Assembly (NCBI RefSeq): GCF_019973775.1
Contig: NZ_AP025032.1
Span: forward strand, 3,810,001 to 3,874,000
Length of the DNA: 64,000 bases
DNA from: Aureimonas sp. SA4125
GTDB taxonomy: Bacteria > Pseudomonadota > Alphaproteobacteria > Rhizobiales > Rhizobiaceae
Direction of reading: 5' to 3'
Made by a program: the position numbers and the translations under genes
Notes under the pieces: model-generated
What the model was told of the DNA's origin: nothing
Database searches by the model: none
Seen by the model: only the letters and a program-made list of their open reading frames with translations
Shown: piece by piece, positions 21,290 to 30,171 of the stretch
How positions within the stretch are numbered: position 1 is the stretch's first letter
How the letters are laid out: every line of letters starts with the position of its first letter

Positions 21290-22543
21290 TCAAGCTTTGT
21301 CGAGACCGTAGACCGAATGCAAGCTGCGCACGGCAAGTTCGGAAAACTCGCCGTCGATGAGGATGGAGATCTTGATCTCCGAGGTGGTGATGGCGCGGAT
21401 GTTGATGCCGCGACTGGCCAGCGCCTTGAAGGCCGTGGCCGCGACGCCCGTGTGGCTGCGCATGCCAACGCCGATGACCGAGACCTTGGTCAGTCCGAGC
21501 TCGCTCTGGATGACGTCGAAGCGCATCTCGGGCTTGGCCTTTTCGAGAATCGCCGTCGCCTTCTGCAGATCGCTCGCCGGCACGGTGAACGTCATGTCGG
21601 TGCGGGTGCCGTCCTCGGAGATGTTCTGGACGATCATGTCGACATTGACGCCGGCATCCGCCAGCGGGCCGAAGATCGCCGCGGCGACGCCCGGCTGATC
21701 CTCGACCCGGCGCAGCGAGATCTGCGCCTCGTCCTTGGCATAGGCGATGCCCGTCACGACCTGCTGTTCCACGATTTCATCCTCGTCGCAAATGAGTGTA
21801 CCCGGCGGGTTCAGAAGATCTCCCATGCCGGGCGCGTCCGGATCCTCGAAGGAGGAGCGGACGAACAGCCGAACCTTATGCACCATGGCCAGTTCCACCG
21901 ACCGGACCTGCAGTACCTTGGCCCCGAGCGAAGCCATTTCCAGCATTTCCTCGAAGGAAATCTTCGCCATTCGCCGCGCCTTCGGCTCGATCCGCGGATC
22001 GGTCGTGTAGACGCCGTCGACATCGGTGTAGATGTCGCAGCGGTCGGCCTTGATCGCCGCGGCGATGGCGACCGCAGACGTATCCGAGCCACCGCGGCCC
22101 AATGTCGCGATGCGGTTGTCCGGCGCGATCCCCTGGAAGCCGGCGATGACGGCGACCTGGCCCTCGCCGAAGCGGCGCACGATCTCTTCGCCCTCGATTT
22201 CCTGGATCCGCGCCGCGCCGTGGGCGCCGTCGGTGCGGATGGCGATCTGCCAGCCCATCCAGGAGCGGGCATTGATGCCCATGCCCTGCAGCGTGATGGC
22301 CAGAAGTCCGGCGGTCACCTGCTCGCCGCTGGCGACGACCGCGTCATATTCGCGCGCATCATGCATCGGCGAGGCCGCTCGGCACCACTCGACCAGCTCG
22401 TTCGTCTTGCCCGACATCGCCGAGACGACGACCGCGACCTGGTGGCCGGCGTCGACCTCGCGTTTGACGTGGCGCGCGACGTTCCGGATACGGTCGATAT
22501 CGGCGACCGAAGTGCCGCCGAACTTGAGAACGAGACGCGCCAT
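21290..22543 (-). CDS. lysC: Aspartate kinase
   Basis: A 417-residue cytosolic enzyme for the first step of the lysine, threonine and methionine pathway, making aspartyl phosphate. The kinase domain begins KFGGTSVADIDRIRNVA, holds the substrate loop with RGGSDTSAVA, and ends near residue 250. Two ACT domains follow (about 265-410) and provide feedback inhibition, usually by lysine and threonine. The length matches class II monofunctional aspartokinases. The start at 22543 fits the family; the ribosome-binding site is weak. It heads the lysC-ptsP-prfA-prmC run and is divergent from ubiG. Confidence 0.96.
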   Translation of the reverse strand: MARLVLKFGGTSVADIDRIRNVARHVKREVDAGHQVAVVVSAMSGKTNELVEWCRAASPMHDAREYDAVVASGEQVTAGLLAITLQGMGINARSWMGWQIAIRTDGAHGAARIQEIEGEEIVRRFGEGQVAVIAGFQGIAPDNRIATLGRGGSDTSAVAIAAAIKADRCDIYTDVDGVYTTDPRIEPKARRMAKISFEEMLEMASLGAKVLQVRSVELAMVHKVRLFVRSSFEDPDAPGMGDLLNPPGTLICDEDEIVEQQVVTGIAYAKDEAQISLRRVEDQPGVAAAIFGPLADAGVNVDMIVQNISEDGTRTDMTFTVPASDLQKATAILEKAKPEMRFDVIQSELGLTKVSVIGVGMRSHTGVAATAFKALASRGINIRAITTSEIKISILIDGEFSELAVRSLHSVYGLDKA

Positions 22544-22795
22544 GAGAGATGCTAGCCTGGACGGCGGACGGCGTCGCCGCCCGCGGTGTGTCGATAGGAC
22601 GCTGGCGGAAACGCCATACCCTTCCGCAGCGCGCCGGAGTTAGCCGAAATGCGCCGCCACTGCAAGAAAGCGTGTTTCAGCCTCTTGCATGCAGAGGCCC
22701 AGTGTTGCGAGGGGACGCCCGGACCTTGTCCGTCGCTTGACTTTCGCCGCCGCCGGCGAACATGCGATGGGAGATGACAGGAATGGCGGGACGGG

Positions 22796-23542
22796 ATGAT
22801 GAGCGAAGCACGGCAGACGACGATCGACGCCGGCGAGGTCGAGCGCTTTTCGCGGCTTGCGGCCGAATGGTGGAACCCGGCGGGTAAGTTCAAGCCGCTG
22901 CACAAGTTCAACCCGGTGCGCCTCGCCTACATCCGCGAACAGCTCGGCCTCAATTTCGGCCTCGATCCGGCGGGGATGCGCCCCTATGAGGGCCTCCGCA
23001 TCCTCGACATCGGTTGCGGCGGGGGACTGATCTCCGAGCCCGTGGCGCGGCTCGGCGCCCACGTCGTCGGCGCCGACGCCTCGGAGACCAACATCGAGGT
23101 GGCGAGGATCCATGCCGCGCAGAGCGGTCTGGCCATCGACTACCGTGCGACGACGGCCGAGGCGATCGCCGAGGGCGGCGAGACATTCGACGTGGTGCTG
23201 GCGCTCGAAGTCGTCGAACACGTCTCCGACGTGCCGTTCTTCCTCGATTCCTGCGCAAGGATGGTGAAGCCCGGCGGCCTCCTCTTCGTCGCCACCATCA
23301 ACCGCACAATGAAGGCCATGGGCCTTGCCATCATCGGCGCGGAATACGTGCTCGGCTGGCTGCCGAAGGGGACGCACCAATATGCAAAGCTCGTGCGGCC
23401 GGATGAGATTCGCGCCCCGGTGGAGGCCGCAGGGCTGACGATGATCGACGAGACCGGCGTCGTCTATCACCCGCTCGCCGACGCCTGGCGCCGTTCGACG
23501 GACCTCAGCGTCAACTACATGGTCCTCGCCCGCCGCAGCTGA
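22796..23542 (+). CDS. ubiG: Ubiquinone biosynthesis O-methyltransferase
   Basis: A 248-residue class I SAM methyltransferase that carries out both O-methylations in ubiquinone synthesis. It has the UbiG N-terminus ([19 protein letters not shown]), the SAM-binding motif [19 protein letters not shown], and the later motif [21 protein letters not shown] specific to UbiG. It may associate with the inner membrane. Two ATG codons stand in tandem at 22796 and 22799; either may be used. It is divergent from lysC as in other Hyphomicrobiales. Confidence 0.95.
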   Translation: MMSEARQTTIDAGEVERFSRLAAEWWNPAGKFKPLHKFNPVRLAYIREQLGLNFGLDPAGMRPYEGLRILDIGCGGGLISEPVARLGAHVVGADASETNIEVARIHAAQSGLAIDYRATTAEAIAEGGETFDVVLALEVVEHVSDVPFFLDSCARMVKPGGLLFVATINRTMKAMGLAIIGAEYVLGWLPKGTHQYAKLVRPDEIRAPVEAAGLTMIDETGVVYHPLADAWRRSTDLSVNYMVLARRS

Positions 23543-23717
23543 CGCGGTCGCGGCAGAGCCGCCATGCTGACATCTCGCGCCGGCGGTCCAAGCCGCATGC
23601 CTGTCGATGGCGCTCATGCGACGCGCCCGGCGCCGATTGCTTCATGCAGCGCTCAAGTTTATACCTCGGGCGCGAACTGGATGCAGAAGTCTTAGGGCGG
23701 CGGGAGTTTCACGCGAC

Positions 23718-24221
23718 ATGGCAGCAGCGCTGAAGAACGAGGCGACAACCGTGACGGCGACCGAGTCTGTGACGACGGTCCTCGCTTTCCCCGGATGTCC
23801 GGCCGCGGCGATCACGCGCAGCTTTACCCCCAGCGTTGCCGAGCGGCTCGAGCTCGACCGCCTGCGCTGGCTGGCGCTGCGCAGCCTGATCGCGCCGAAG
23901 CCCGATCTCGAACGCGCCTGCTTCCTCCTTTCCGGCGACCCCGACGTCTCGCTCTCGCGCTTCTCCATCGCCTTCTTCCGCGGCCTCTCCGACAAGGCGC
24001 GGCGCGAAATGGTGTTCTACCGACCCGGCGCGAAGGCCGTCAGCGACGACGAGATCTGGCTTCTCCGACTGGCCGCCGCCTGGCGCGCCGGTGACGAGAG
24101 CGGAGCCCGCGCACTCATCGCCTGGCGCGTCCAGCCGGATGCGCAGCGCTGGCTGCGCTTCCTCTCGGCCGGCATGGTCCGCATGCTGGACACCGGAACG
24201 GATTTCATCACGACGGGTTGA
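23718..24221 (+). CDS. Hypothetical protein
   Basis: A 167-residue protein of about 60% helical-looking, Ala/Arg/Leu-rich sequence without a family I recognise. No signal peptide or membrane segment is seen. The coding frame is supported by strong third-position GC and by running from 23718 to a stop 17 bases before the dps promoter -10. The start is chosen at ATG 23718 (MAAALKNEATT) with GGGAG twelve bases upstream; an earlier ATG at 23607 would add an Arg-rich leader without its own ribosome-binding site. It sits between ubiG and dps, and its stop overlaps the dps promoter -35. Confidence 0.55.
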   Translation: MAAALKNEATTVTATESVTTVLAFPGCPAAAITRSFTPSVAERLELDRLRWLALRSLIAPKPDLERACFLLSGDPDVSLSRFSIAFFRGLSDKARREMVFYRPGAKAVSDDEIWLLRLAAAWRAGDESGARALIAWRVQPDAQRWLRFLSAGMVRMLDTGTDFITTG

Positions 24222-24261
24222 TTATTCGCGGGCTCTTCTCTAGTTTGGAATTATTCTAAAC
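24218..24261 (+). promoter_or_regulatory. dps promoter with overlapping iron-control-element-like palindrome
   Basis: A -35 TTGATT (24218-24223), 17-base spacer and -10 TAGTTT (24241-24246) precede dps. Over the -10 and the probable start point lies the near-perfect palindrome GTTTGGAA-TTA-TTCTAAAC (24243-24261), with one mismatch between arms. Its form matches the iron control element TTTAGAA-N3-TTCTAAA, as I recall it, bound by Irr in alphaproteobacteria. A regulator sitting there would block RNA polymerase. Confidence 0.6.
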
Positions 24262-24294
24262 AACGGACTCATGTGGTTCGATAAGGAGATGACG

Positions 24295-24765
24295 ATGGGA
24301 CTGACAGCCGCGAAGATCGACCCGAGCGCCAAGCAGGAGCTCGTCGAAGGCCTGACCCAGGCGCTGGCCGAGACCTCCGTCGAGACGATGAAGGCGCAGA
24401 ACTTCCACTGGAACGTCACCGGCATGTCCTTTGGACCCCTGCACGAGCTGTTCCAGAAGATGTACGAGGACCATTTCGAGGGCCAGGACCTGCTTGCCGA
24501 GCGCATCAAGCAGTTCGACATGCATGCCGAAGGCCGCTACTCCGTCTACCTCGCCCGCAGCGCGGTGAAGGAGCACGACGGTCACGCCGACGCCAAGGAG
24601 ATGATCGCCACCCTCCTCGCCGACCAGGAGCAGATTTCCTCGACGCTGTCCGCGCTCTGCGAGATCGCCGACCAGCACGGAGACTGGGCGACCAACGACC
24701 TCGCCACCGCGCGCATCGAGGCGCACGACAAGTTCGCCTGGATGCTGCGCGCGCACCTGAAATAG
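24295..24765 (+). CDS. dps: Dps family ferritin-like DNA-protection protein
   Basis: A 156-residue member of the Dps/ferritin-like family, which forms hollow dodecamers that oxidise and store iron with hydrogen peroxide and shield DNA. The ferroxidase ligands typical of the family are visible in NFHWNVTG, HELFQKMYEDHFEGQDLLAERI. There is no long Lys-rich tail, so DNA binding may be weak. ATG at 24295 is chosen because AAGGAG stands six bases before it; the in-frame ATG at 24271 would place the ribosome-binding site inside the gene. The iron-type operator upstream fits this role. Confidence 0.93.
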   Translation: MGLTAAKIDPSAKQELVEGLTQALAETSVETMKAQNFHWNVTGMSFGPLHELFQKMYEDHFEGQDLLAERIKQFDMHAEGRYSVYLARSAVKEHDGHADAKEMIATLLADQEQISSTLSALCEIADQHGDWATNDLATARIEAHDKFAWMLRAHLK

Positions 24766-24873
24766 CACTTCGCCTCTCGGCGATTGCAGCGGCCCCGTCA
24801 GCAATGGCGGGGCCGCCTGCGTTCTGGAGGATGTCCCGCATGCGGGATACGATCCGGCGCGACGCCGTGAGCC

Positions 24874-25479
24874 TCAGAAAAGGCCGAACACCGCCAAGAT
24901 GCCCAGCACGAAGCCGTCGCCAATGGTCGCCGACAGCGCGACCTCGACCAGGAGGGCCAGCAGAAGTGTCCCACGCCAGCCGACGAACCGGGCGGCAAGA
25001 AACCCCAGCATGACGAACCCCGTGTCGCTGAGAGCATTGAGGATGGTGTCGCCGGAATAGGCGCCCGGTTGGTTCGACGCGTTGAACAGGTCGATCACCA
25101 TGGGCGTGTTCTCCACGATCTCCCAGAGCACGCTGCCGAGAACCGCGACCGCCAGCTTGGAGCGCACCGGCCAGTCCGGCTTCAGGCGGTCGAGGAAGAG
25201 GCAGAGACCTGCGCCGAACACCGCATGCATGAAGGAATAGGGATCCGTCAGGTGCTGCGAATTGGATGCCGCGCCAAAGCCCGTGCTCCACAGGCGCAAT
25301 GTCTCCTGTTGCGGCAGAAGGGGACGCCCGAACAGCAGCAGAAGAACCGCGGCGGTCGCATTGGCCGCCGCGCACAGCAGGACGCAGAGCGCGAGCGACG
25401 GCTTGCCTCTACCGCGCGGCCCCGTCGTTGCGAGCGCGTCGAGGGAATCGCCGGAAGCAGTCTGGGGGGCTTGCGTCAT
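24874..25479 (-). CDS. DUF2585 / UPF0314 family membrane protein
   Basis: A 201-residue inner-membrane protein with about five hydrophobic segments. The family core is visible as LTDPYSFMHAVFGAGL, then VLWEIVENTPMVIDLFN and YSGDTILNALSD. The conserved Glu, Asn, Asp and Ser in these loops suggest a catalytic or binding site facing the membrane surface, but no function is established for UPF0314. It is found mainly in Hyphomicrobiales. No neighbour suggests a partner; it stands alone between dps (convergent) and the 503-base region upstream. Confidence 0.85.
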   Translation of the reverse strand: MTQAPQTASGDSLDALATTGPRGRGKPSLALCVLLCAAANATAAVLLLLFGRPLLPQQETLRLWSTGFGAASNSQHLTDPYSFMHAVFGAGLCLFLDRLKPDWPVRSKLAVAVLGSVLWEIVENTPMVIDLFNASNQPGAYSGDTILNALSDTGFVMLGFLAARFVGWRGTLLLALLVEVALSATIGDGFVLGILAVFGLF

Positions 25480-25982
25480 GGCTTTGCGACGTCGGGGGAC
25501 GTCGGCTCCTCCACGGCCGCGCCGATCGGCATGGCGCGAAGGCTCAGTCGAGAACCTCTTGCGATGATCGTGTCGCCCATCAGGTCGACGCCGTAGGCGG
25601 CATTGCAGGCCCGCATCGGAGGCAGCGAAACGCCCTTATTTGAGCGGCACGGTGACAGGGAAGGGGTGGCATCAGTTTGCATTCTCTCGAAAAGGTTTCG
25701 CCAGTCTCGGTCGGTTCAGGGAAATCCTGGAGCGCACGCACGCCCTGGACGCCAACCTAGCACCCGGTGGCAAAGAGACCATTCGAGAATGCAGCCTTAC
25801 CGTGGCATGCCCGATCAAGGCGCAGACGGGGTCTGGCCGACGGAGGTTGCACGACGACCGGACGTCTCTGCAGCAGCCACAACTCCCGACCGGAGCCTTG
25901 GCGATGCTCGCGCCGGCCGCGGCATCTCCAGAACCCCGATCTGACAAGCTTTGCAGGCGCGCACCCAATCCGGCGCGACGCC
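25480..25982. other. Intergenic region with no recognised gene
   Basis: This 503-base stretch separates the DUF2585 gene from the end of the DUF1289 gene. A 68-codon minus-strand frame (25476-25682) ends in an ATGA overlap with the DUF2585 start, but it lacks a clear ribosome-binding site and a known family. No terminator, RNA gene or repeat is clear. Confidence 0.5.
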
Positions 25983-26264
25983 TTACTCCCCTTCCGCTCC
26001 GATCGGGCACGCCACTCCCTCCATCGCGCATTTGCGCTGATAGGCCATGACCCAGAAGGCCGGATTGCGCGTCGACTCCGCCAGCCGCGCCATCAGCGCC
26101 TCGATGAATTCCTTCTTCGCCGCGCCGCTGCCATGCTGCGGAAAGGATTGCTTCTCCTCCTTCGTCATGGCGCAGCCGACGCAGCGGCCCTGGCGCTTGT
26201 ACTTGCAGACGTCGACGCAGGGGCTCGGCGCATCGGCCCAGCGGTCGAGTTCGGTGTCGGACAT
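25983..26264 (-). CDS. DUF1289 domain-containing protein, copy 2
   Basis: A 93-residue small protein with the DUF1289 pattern of four cysteines: SPCVDVCKYKRQGRCVGCAMT. Two more cysteines near the end (KCAMEGVACP) may complete metal binding. An iron-sulphur or zinc role is likely from the spacing, but none is proven for the family. The ATG at 26264 follows AAGGAACC. It is a tandem paralogue of the gene just upstream (26293-26583), with a 28-base gap, and ends the minus-strand run that begins with comF. Confidence 0.85.
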   Translation of the reverse strand: MSDTELDRWADAPSPCVDVCKYKRQGRCVGCAMTKEEKQSFPQHGSGAAKKEFIEALMARLAESTRNPAFWVMAYQRKCAMEGVACPIGAEGE

Positions 26265-26292
26265 GGAAGGTTCCTTGGCGATACGGAGTGAC

Positions 26293-26583
26293 CTAGGCCG
26301 CGCGGTCGAGCTTTTCCAGCCGGTCGAGCGGACAGGACGCGTCCTTGCGCTCGCACTTGCGGCGGTACATGCGCGTCCAGTAGCCGAGCTTGCCCATCGT
26401 TACCAACCGCTCCTCCAGCATCAGGAAGAAGGCCTGCTTCTTCGATTTCCTGCCGATGCGCTTGAACGCCTTCTTCTCCGGCTTGGTCATGGCACAGCCG
26501 ACGCAGCGGCCGGCATCGCGAAACTTGCACACGTCGATGCACGGGGATGGCGCTTTCGCCCAGGTCTTGGCCAATCGAAACAC
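26293..26583 (-). CDS. DUF1289 domain-containing protein, copy 1
   Basis: A 96-residue protein with SPCIDVCKFRDAGRCVGCAMT followed by a basic helix (KAFKRIGRKSKKQAFF) and a second cysteine pair (KCERKDASCP). It shares the cysteine pattern and WxxMYRRKC-like tail with the next gene, so the pair is a local duplication. The start shown is GTG at 26583; no strong ribosome-binding site is visible, so the exact start is uncertain. It follows DUF1178 by 84 bases on the same strand. Confidence 0.8.
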   Translation of the reverse strand: MFRLAKTWAKAPSPCIDVCKFRDAGRCVGCAMTKPEKKAFKRIGRKSKKQAFFLMLEERLVTMGKLGYWTRMYRRKCERKDASCPLDRLEKLDRAA

Positions 26584-26667
26584 TCCGGGATTTGGGAAGC
26601 GCCGGCGAAAGCGGCAGCGTCTGGGGAAGGTCGGTCTGCGCGGGCCGGCGCGCTCGCGGCCGGAAGC

Positions 26668-27081
26668 CTAGTTCTTGTCTTCCGGCAGGGGTGGCATCGG
26701 CATGACGGCGATACCCTCCTCGACGAGCCCCTTGACCTCGGGTGGCGAGGCCTCGCCGTAGATCTGCCGCGCCTCGACCTCGCCATAGTGGATGCGGCGC
26801 GCTTCCTCGGCGAAGGCGGGGCCGACATAGTCGGCTTTGGCGCGGGCTTCGCGCGCCAGGTGCTGCAGCGCCGCCATCATCTTCGCCGCCTCTTGCGGCC
26901 CTCCCTCGCGCTTCGTGCCGCTGAGGGCCGGCCGCATCAGCGCCTTGTCGATCGTCGTCGTCCCGCACACGGGGCAAGCGACGAGGTGCCCGGCGTTCTG
27001 CGTCTCGAAGTCCTCGCTGGAGCGGAACCAGCCATCGAAGGAATGCCCCTCGGGCTCGCACCGCAGGGAGAAGGTGATCAC
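26668..27081 (-). CDS. DUF1178 family protein
   Basis: A 137-residue cytosolic protein. The N-terminus ITFSLRCEPEGHSFDGWFRSS and the CPVCGTTTIDKALMRPAL motif define DUF1178; together C8 and the CxxC pair could bind a metal. The C-terminal part holds EARRIHYGEVEARQIYGEAS, also typical. Function is unknown, but the gene almost always follows the nitrilase-like gene, here with an ATGA overlap at 27078-27081, so the two are probably made together. Confidence 0.88.
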   Translation of the reverse strand: MITFSLRCEPEGHSFDGWFRSSEDFETQNAGHLVACPVCGTTTIDKALMRPALSGTKREGGPQEAAKMMAALQHLAREARAKADYVGPAFAEEARRIHYGEVEARQIYGEASPPEVKGLVEEGIAVMPMPPLPEDKN

Positions 27082-27941
27082 TCGGCCGCCTCTGCGGAGG
27101 ACGCCGGCGCGACGCTGAAGTCGCGGGCATTGCGCAGGTTCGGGATCTTCTGGCGCGCCGCCGCGACATCGGCCGTGTCGATCCGCGCAAGGGCCACGCC
27201 CGGCGCATCGCCATCGACTTCGGCGAGGATCCTGCCCCAGGGGTCGATGATGATCGAATGACCATAGGTCTCGCGCCCGTCGGCGTGGACGCCGCCCTGA
27301 GCGGCGGCGACGACGAAGGCGCCGTTCTCGATCGCCCTCGCCCGCAGAAGCACGTGCCAGTGCGCCTCCCCGGTCTGCCGGGTGAAGGCGGCCGGGGCCG
27401 TCAGGATCTCGGCCCCGGCGAGCGCCTCGGCCCGGAAGAGCTGGGGGAAGCGCATGTCGTAGCAGACGGCAAAGCCGAGCCGAGCCTTTTCGCCCGCGAT
27501 GTCGAGATCGGCGACCTCGGCCTTGCCGCCGGGGCGGTAGGTGCTCGACTCGCGCCAGCTCTCGCCATTGTCGAGATCGACGTCGAACATGTGGATCTTG
27601 TCGTAGGTCGTCTGGAGACTGCCATCGGGGCGAAACAGGAAGGCGCGGTTGGCGACCATGCCGCCCTCGACGGCGACGGCGACCGAGCCGACATGGACGT
27701 GGATGGCGTAGCGACGGGCGAGCTCGGCGGCGGTGCGGACGATGACGTCCTCGGGCCCGTCCTTCAGCCTTGCCATCAGCCCGGCCTTGTCACGCTGGAC
27801 CATGCCCGTCATCTCGGGGCTCTGCACATAGTGCGCGCCGCCGGCCACCGCCTCCTCGACGAGGGCCGAAAAATCGCGCGCATTGGCATCGGGATCGATG
27901 CCGGAACGCATTTGCAGGACGGCGGCGGTGAAAACGGTCAT
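27078..27941 (-). CDS. Carbon-nitrogen hydrolase (Nit1/Nit2-like, nitrilase superfamily)
   Basis: A 287-residue cytosolic amidase. The catalytic triad is E43 (QSPEMTG), K115 (YDKIHMFD) and C160 (AVCYDMRFP). The sequence is of the Nit branch, whose members hydrolyse deaminated glutathione or omega-amides such as alpha-ketoglutaramate; deaminated-glutathione repair is the more likely role, and grxC next door fits thiol metabolism. The ATG at 27941 follows GAGGAAGAC. It lies in the comF-grxC-nit-DUF1178 run. Confidence 0.9.
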   Translation of the reverse strand: MTVFTAAVLQMRSGIDPDANARDFSALVEEAVAGGAHYVQSPEMTGMVQRDKAGLMARLKDGPEDVIVRTAAELARRYAIHVHVGSVAVAVEGGMVANRAFLFRPDGSLQTTYDKIHMFDVDLDNGESWRESSTYRPGGKAEVADLDIAGEKARLGFAVCYDMRFPQLFRAEALAGAEILTAPAAFTRQTGEAHWHVLLRARAIENGAFVVAAAQGGVHADGRETYGHSIIIDPWGRILAEVDGDAPGVALARIDTADVAAARQKIPNLRNARDFSVAPASSAEAAE

Positions 27942-27983
27942 GTCTCTTCCTCGGGCCAACCGGCCCCTCGTGTTACGGCCGGA

Positions 27984-28241
27984 TCAGGCGGCGAGAAGCG
28001 GGTCGAGCTTGCCCGCACGCTCCAGCGCATAGAGATCGTCGCAGCCGCCGACATGCGTCTCGCCGATAAAGATCTGCGGAAACGTCGCGCCGCCGTTCGA
28101 GCGCTGCATCATCTCCCTGCGCAGGTCCGGCGAATGGCTGGCGTCCTTCTCCTCGAAGGCGACGCCCTTCTTCTCCAGAAGCTGCTTTGCCCGCGCGCAA
28201 TAGCTGCAGAGCTGGCGGGTATAGATGGTGACGTCGGTCAT
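27984..28241 (-). CDS. grxC: Glutaredoxin 3
   Basis: An 85-residue dithiol glutaredoxin. The active site is C12-S-Y-C15 after TIYTRQL, a close variant of the usual CPYC; the cis-proline is in TFPQIFIG and the glutathione-binding GGCDDLYALE follows. It reduces protein and ribonucleotide-reductase disulphides with glutathione in the cytosol. AGGACC stands upstream of the ATG. It is located between comF (42-base gap) and the nitrilase gene (42-base gap), as in related genomes. Confidence 0.95.
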   Translation of the reverse strand: MTDVTIYTRQLCSYCARAKQLLEKKGVAFEEKDASHSPDLRREMMQRSNGGATFPQIFIGETHVGGCDDLYALERAGKLDPLLAA

Positions 28242-28283
28242 GGCGCTGGTCCTGAAATCCGCTATCCCCCCGATATGGACGCC

Positions 28284-29048
28284 TCATTCTTCCGCTGCAA
28301 CCCGTGCAAAGGTCAAGACGTCGACATCCCGCGCACCGGCCCGAATCAGCGCAAGGGTGGCGCTGCCGACGGTGGCGCCGGTGGTGAAGACGTCGTCGAC
28401 GAGAAGGACGCGCCTGCCGAGGATCGCGGCGCGCTGGCCCGGCACGATCTTGAAGGCGCCGCGCACGTTCTCCTGCCGTTGCCGGCGCCCGAGCCCGACC
28501 TGGCTGCGCGTCGCCTTCACCCGCGCCAGCGCCAGCGGCGCGGAGGCGAGCGCCCGGCCGCGCGCCGCCTCGCCGCGCACGAGCGCCCGCGCCAGTTCCG
28601 CCGACTGGTTGAACCGCCGCCGCCATAAACGCCCCCGGTGCAGCGGAACGGGCACGACGATCTCGGCATCGGCGAGGAGATCCTCGCCGGCGCGGCCCAT
28701 CCAACTGGCCATCAGCGGCACGAGGTCGGTGCGGTCGCCATATTTCAGCGCGGCGACGAGACGGGCGGCGAGCCCGTCATAGATCACAGCGGAGCGATGG
28801 CGAGCGAAGGGCGGCGGGTCGGCGATCGCCTGCGGCGACACCGCCCCCTCCCCCGGATCATAGGAAAAGGGCAGGCCGAGCACGTCGCAATAAGGCCGCT
28901 CGATGAAGCGCAGGAGCGTCCAGCAACGGGCACAGAGAGCATCCGGGCCGCCGACCGCCACCCGGCAGCCGGCACAGACTGGCGGGAAAAGCAGGTTCGC
29001 CACGATCTGCGACATCACCCCGGCGCCACGCTGGACCGACAGTGCCAT
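28284..29048 (-). CDS. comF: ComF family phosphoribosyltransferase-like protein
   Basis: A 254-residue protein with an N-terminal zinc-finger-like part (FPPVCAGCRVAVGG and LCARCW) and a C-terminal phosphoribosyltransferase fold with the PRPP loop VLLVDDVFTTGAT. In Gram-positive bacteria ComF helps pull DNA in during transformation; in alphaproteobacteria the role is unclear and may be salvage or DNA uptake. The start at 29048 has the strong site AGGAGACGGGC. It heads the minus-strand run through grxC to DUF1289 and is divergent from the methyltransferase at 29140. Confidence 0.9.
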   Translation of the reverse strand: MALSVQRGAGVMSQIVANLLFPPVCAGCRVAVGGPDALCARCWTLLRFIERPYCDVLGLPFSYDPGEGAVSPQAIADPPPFARHRSAVIYDGLAARLVAALKYGDRTDLVPLMASWMGRAGEDLLADAEIVVPVPLHRGRLWRRRFNQSAELARALVRGEAARGRALASAPLALARVKATRSQVGLGRRQRQENVRGAFKIVPGQRAAILGRRVLLVDDVFTTGATVGSATLALIRAGARDVDVLTFARVAAEE

Positions 29049-29139
29049 GCCCGTCTCCTGGAAAAAGGATCGAGGCCATCACGATACGCCGCCCTACATC
29101 GGCTACAAGCTTTGAAAGTCGCAGCAACGGAAAAACTAA

Positions 29140-30039
29140 ATGAGCGCCACCCCGATCTTCGATCGCACCCTCCTTGATCGCCGCCGGCAACGCGTCTCCC
29201 TCGACCCCGCGGCGGCTTCGGCACGCTTCCTTCTGGCAAACGTCGCCGCCGAACTTGCCGAACGACTGTCGCTGGTCGAGCGGCACTTCGCCCTCGGCAT
29301 CGACCTCGCCAGCCATTCCGGCGAGATGGCCGAGCTTCTCCGCCAGAGCGGCAAGGTGGGTACGCTGGTGCGGGTGGAACGCCTGGCCTCGCTCGTCGGC
29401 GACAGCCTTGCCGTGGTCGCCGACGAAGAGGCCCTGCCGCTGAAGGAGGGCTCGGCCGATCTCGTCGTCTCGGCATTGTCGCTGCATCTCACCAACGACA
29501 CGCCCGGCGCCCTTATCCAGGCGGCGCGGACGCTGCGCCCGGACGGATTGTTCCTGGCGGCGCTCCTCGGTGGCGAGACGCTGAACGAGTTGCGCACCGC
29601 GCTTCTCGAGGCGGAGGCGGAAATCCGCGGCGGCGCCTCGCCGCGCGTTCCACCCTTTGTCGACATTCGCGACGCCGGTGCCCTGCTGCAGCGCGCCGGT
29701 CTTGCCCTTCCGGTGACGGACCAGGACCGGCTCACCGTGCGCTATGATTCGATGTTCGGTCTGATGCGCGACCTGCGCGCGATGGGAATGGCCAACCCGC
29801 TGACGGCCCGCAGCCGCACGCCGACGCCGCGTCGCCTTTTCCTGCGCGCGGCGCAGATCTACCAGGAGCGTTTCGCCGACGCCGACGGCCGCGTCCGCGC
29901 GACCTTCGACATCGTCTATCTCTCCGGATGGAAGCCGCATGAAAGCCAGCAGAAGCCGCTGAAGCCCGGCAGCGCCAAGGCCAGTCTCGGCGAGGCGCTC
30001 GCCGACCGTTCCCGGGTGTCCCGTCCGCCAACATCGTGA
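29140..30039 (+). CDS. SAM-dependent methyltransferase, NDUFAF5/BioC-like
   Basis: A 299-residue protein. It starts IFDRTLLDRRRQRVS, then the SAM-binding domain with IDLASHSGEMAE and the later LKEGSADLVVSALSLHLTND, and continues with RYDSMFGLMRDLRAMGMAN. These match the family of mitochondrial NDUFAF5, which hydroxylates an arginine of complex I subunit NDUFS7; the bacterial protein may do likewise but this is untested. The canonical glycine motif (GxGxG) is altered to DLASHSG, so true methyltransferase activity is uncertain. The divergent comF partner is conserved in the order. Confidence 0.85.
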   Translation: MSATPIFDRTLLDRRRQRVSLDPAAASARFLLANVAAELAERLSLVERHFALGIDLASHSGEMAELLRQSGKVGTLVRVERLASLVGDSLAVVADEEALPLKEGSADLVVSALSLHLTNDTPGALIQAARTLRPDGLFLAALLGGETLNELRTALLEAEAEIRGGASPRVPPFVDIRDAGALLQRAGLALPVTDQDRLTVRYDSMFGLMRDLRAMGMANPLTARSRTPTPRRLFLRAAQIYQERFADADGRVRATFDIVYLSGWKPHESQQKPLKPGSAKASLGEALADRSRVSRPPTS

Positions 30040-30171
30040 CGGCCTCGCCGAAGCGGCGACCGGGCGCAAACGGGGCGAAACCTGCCAGCCTGCTGGCGGG
30101 CCAGCCTGCGGCCCATCGTGGCCGGGTGCGACGAGGGCAGTTTCACGGGCTGCCGTCGCGGTGACGCCGTC

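Noticed and set aside
25476..25682. 68-codon minus-strand frame overlapping the DUF2585 start by ATGA
   Set aside because: No convincing ribosome-binding site, no recognisable family and ordinary composition; the ATGA overlap alone is weak evidence.
24850..25985. Shared 15-mer atccggcgcgacgcc near 24855 and 25970
   Set aside because: Short and GC-rich; flanks do not match, so it is probably chance rather than an attachment-site pair.
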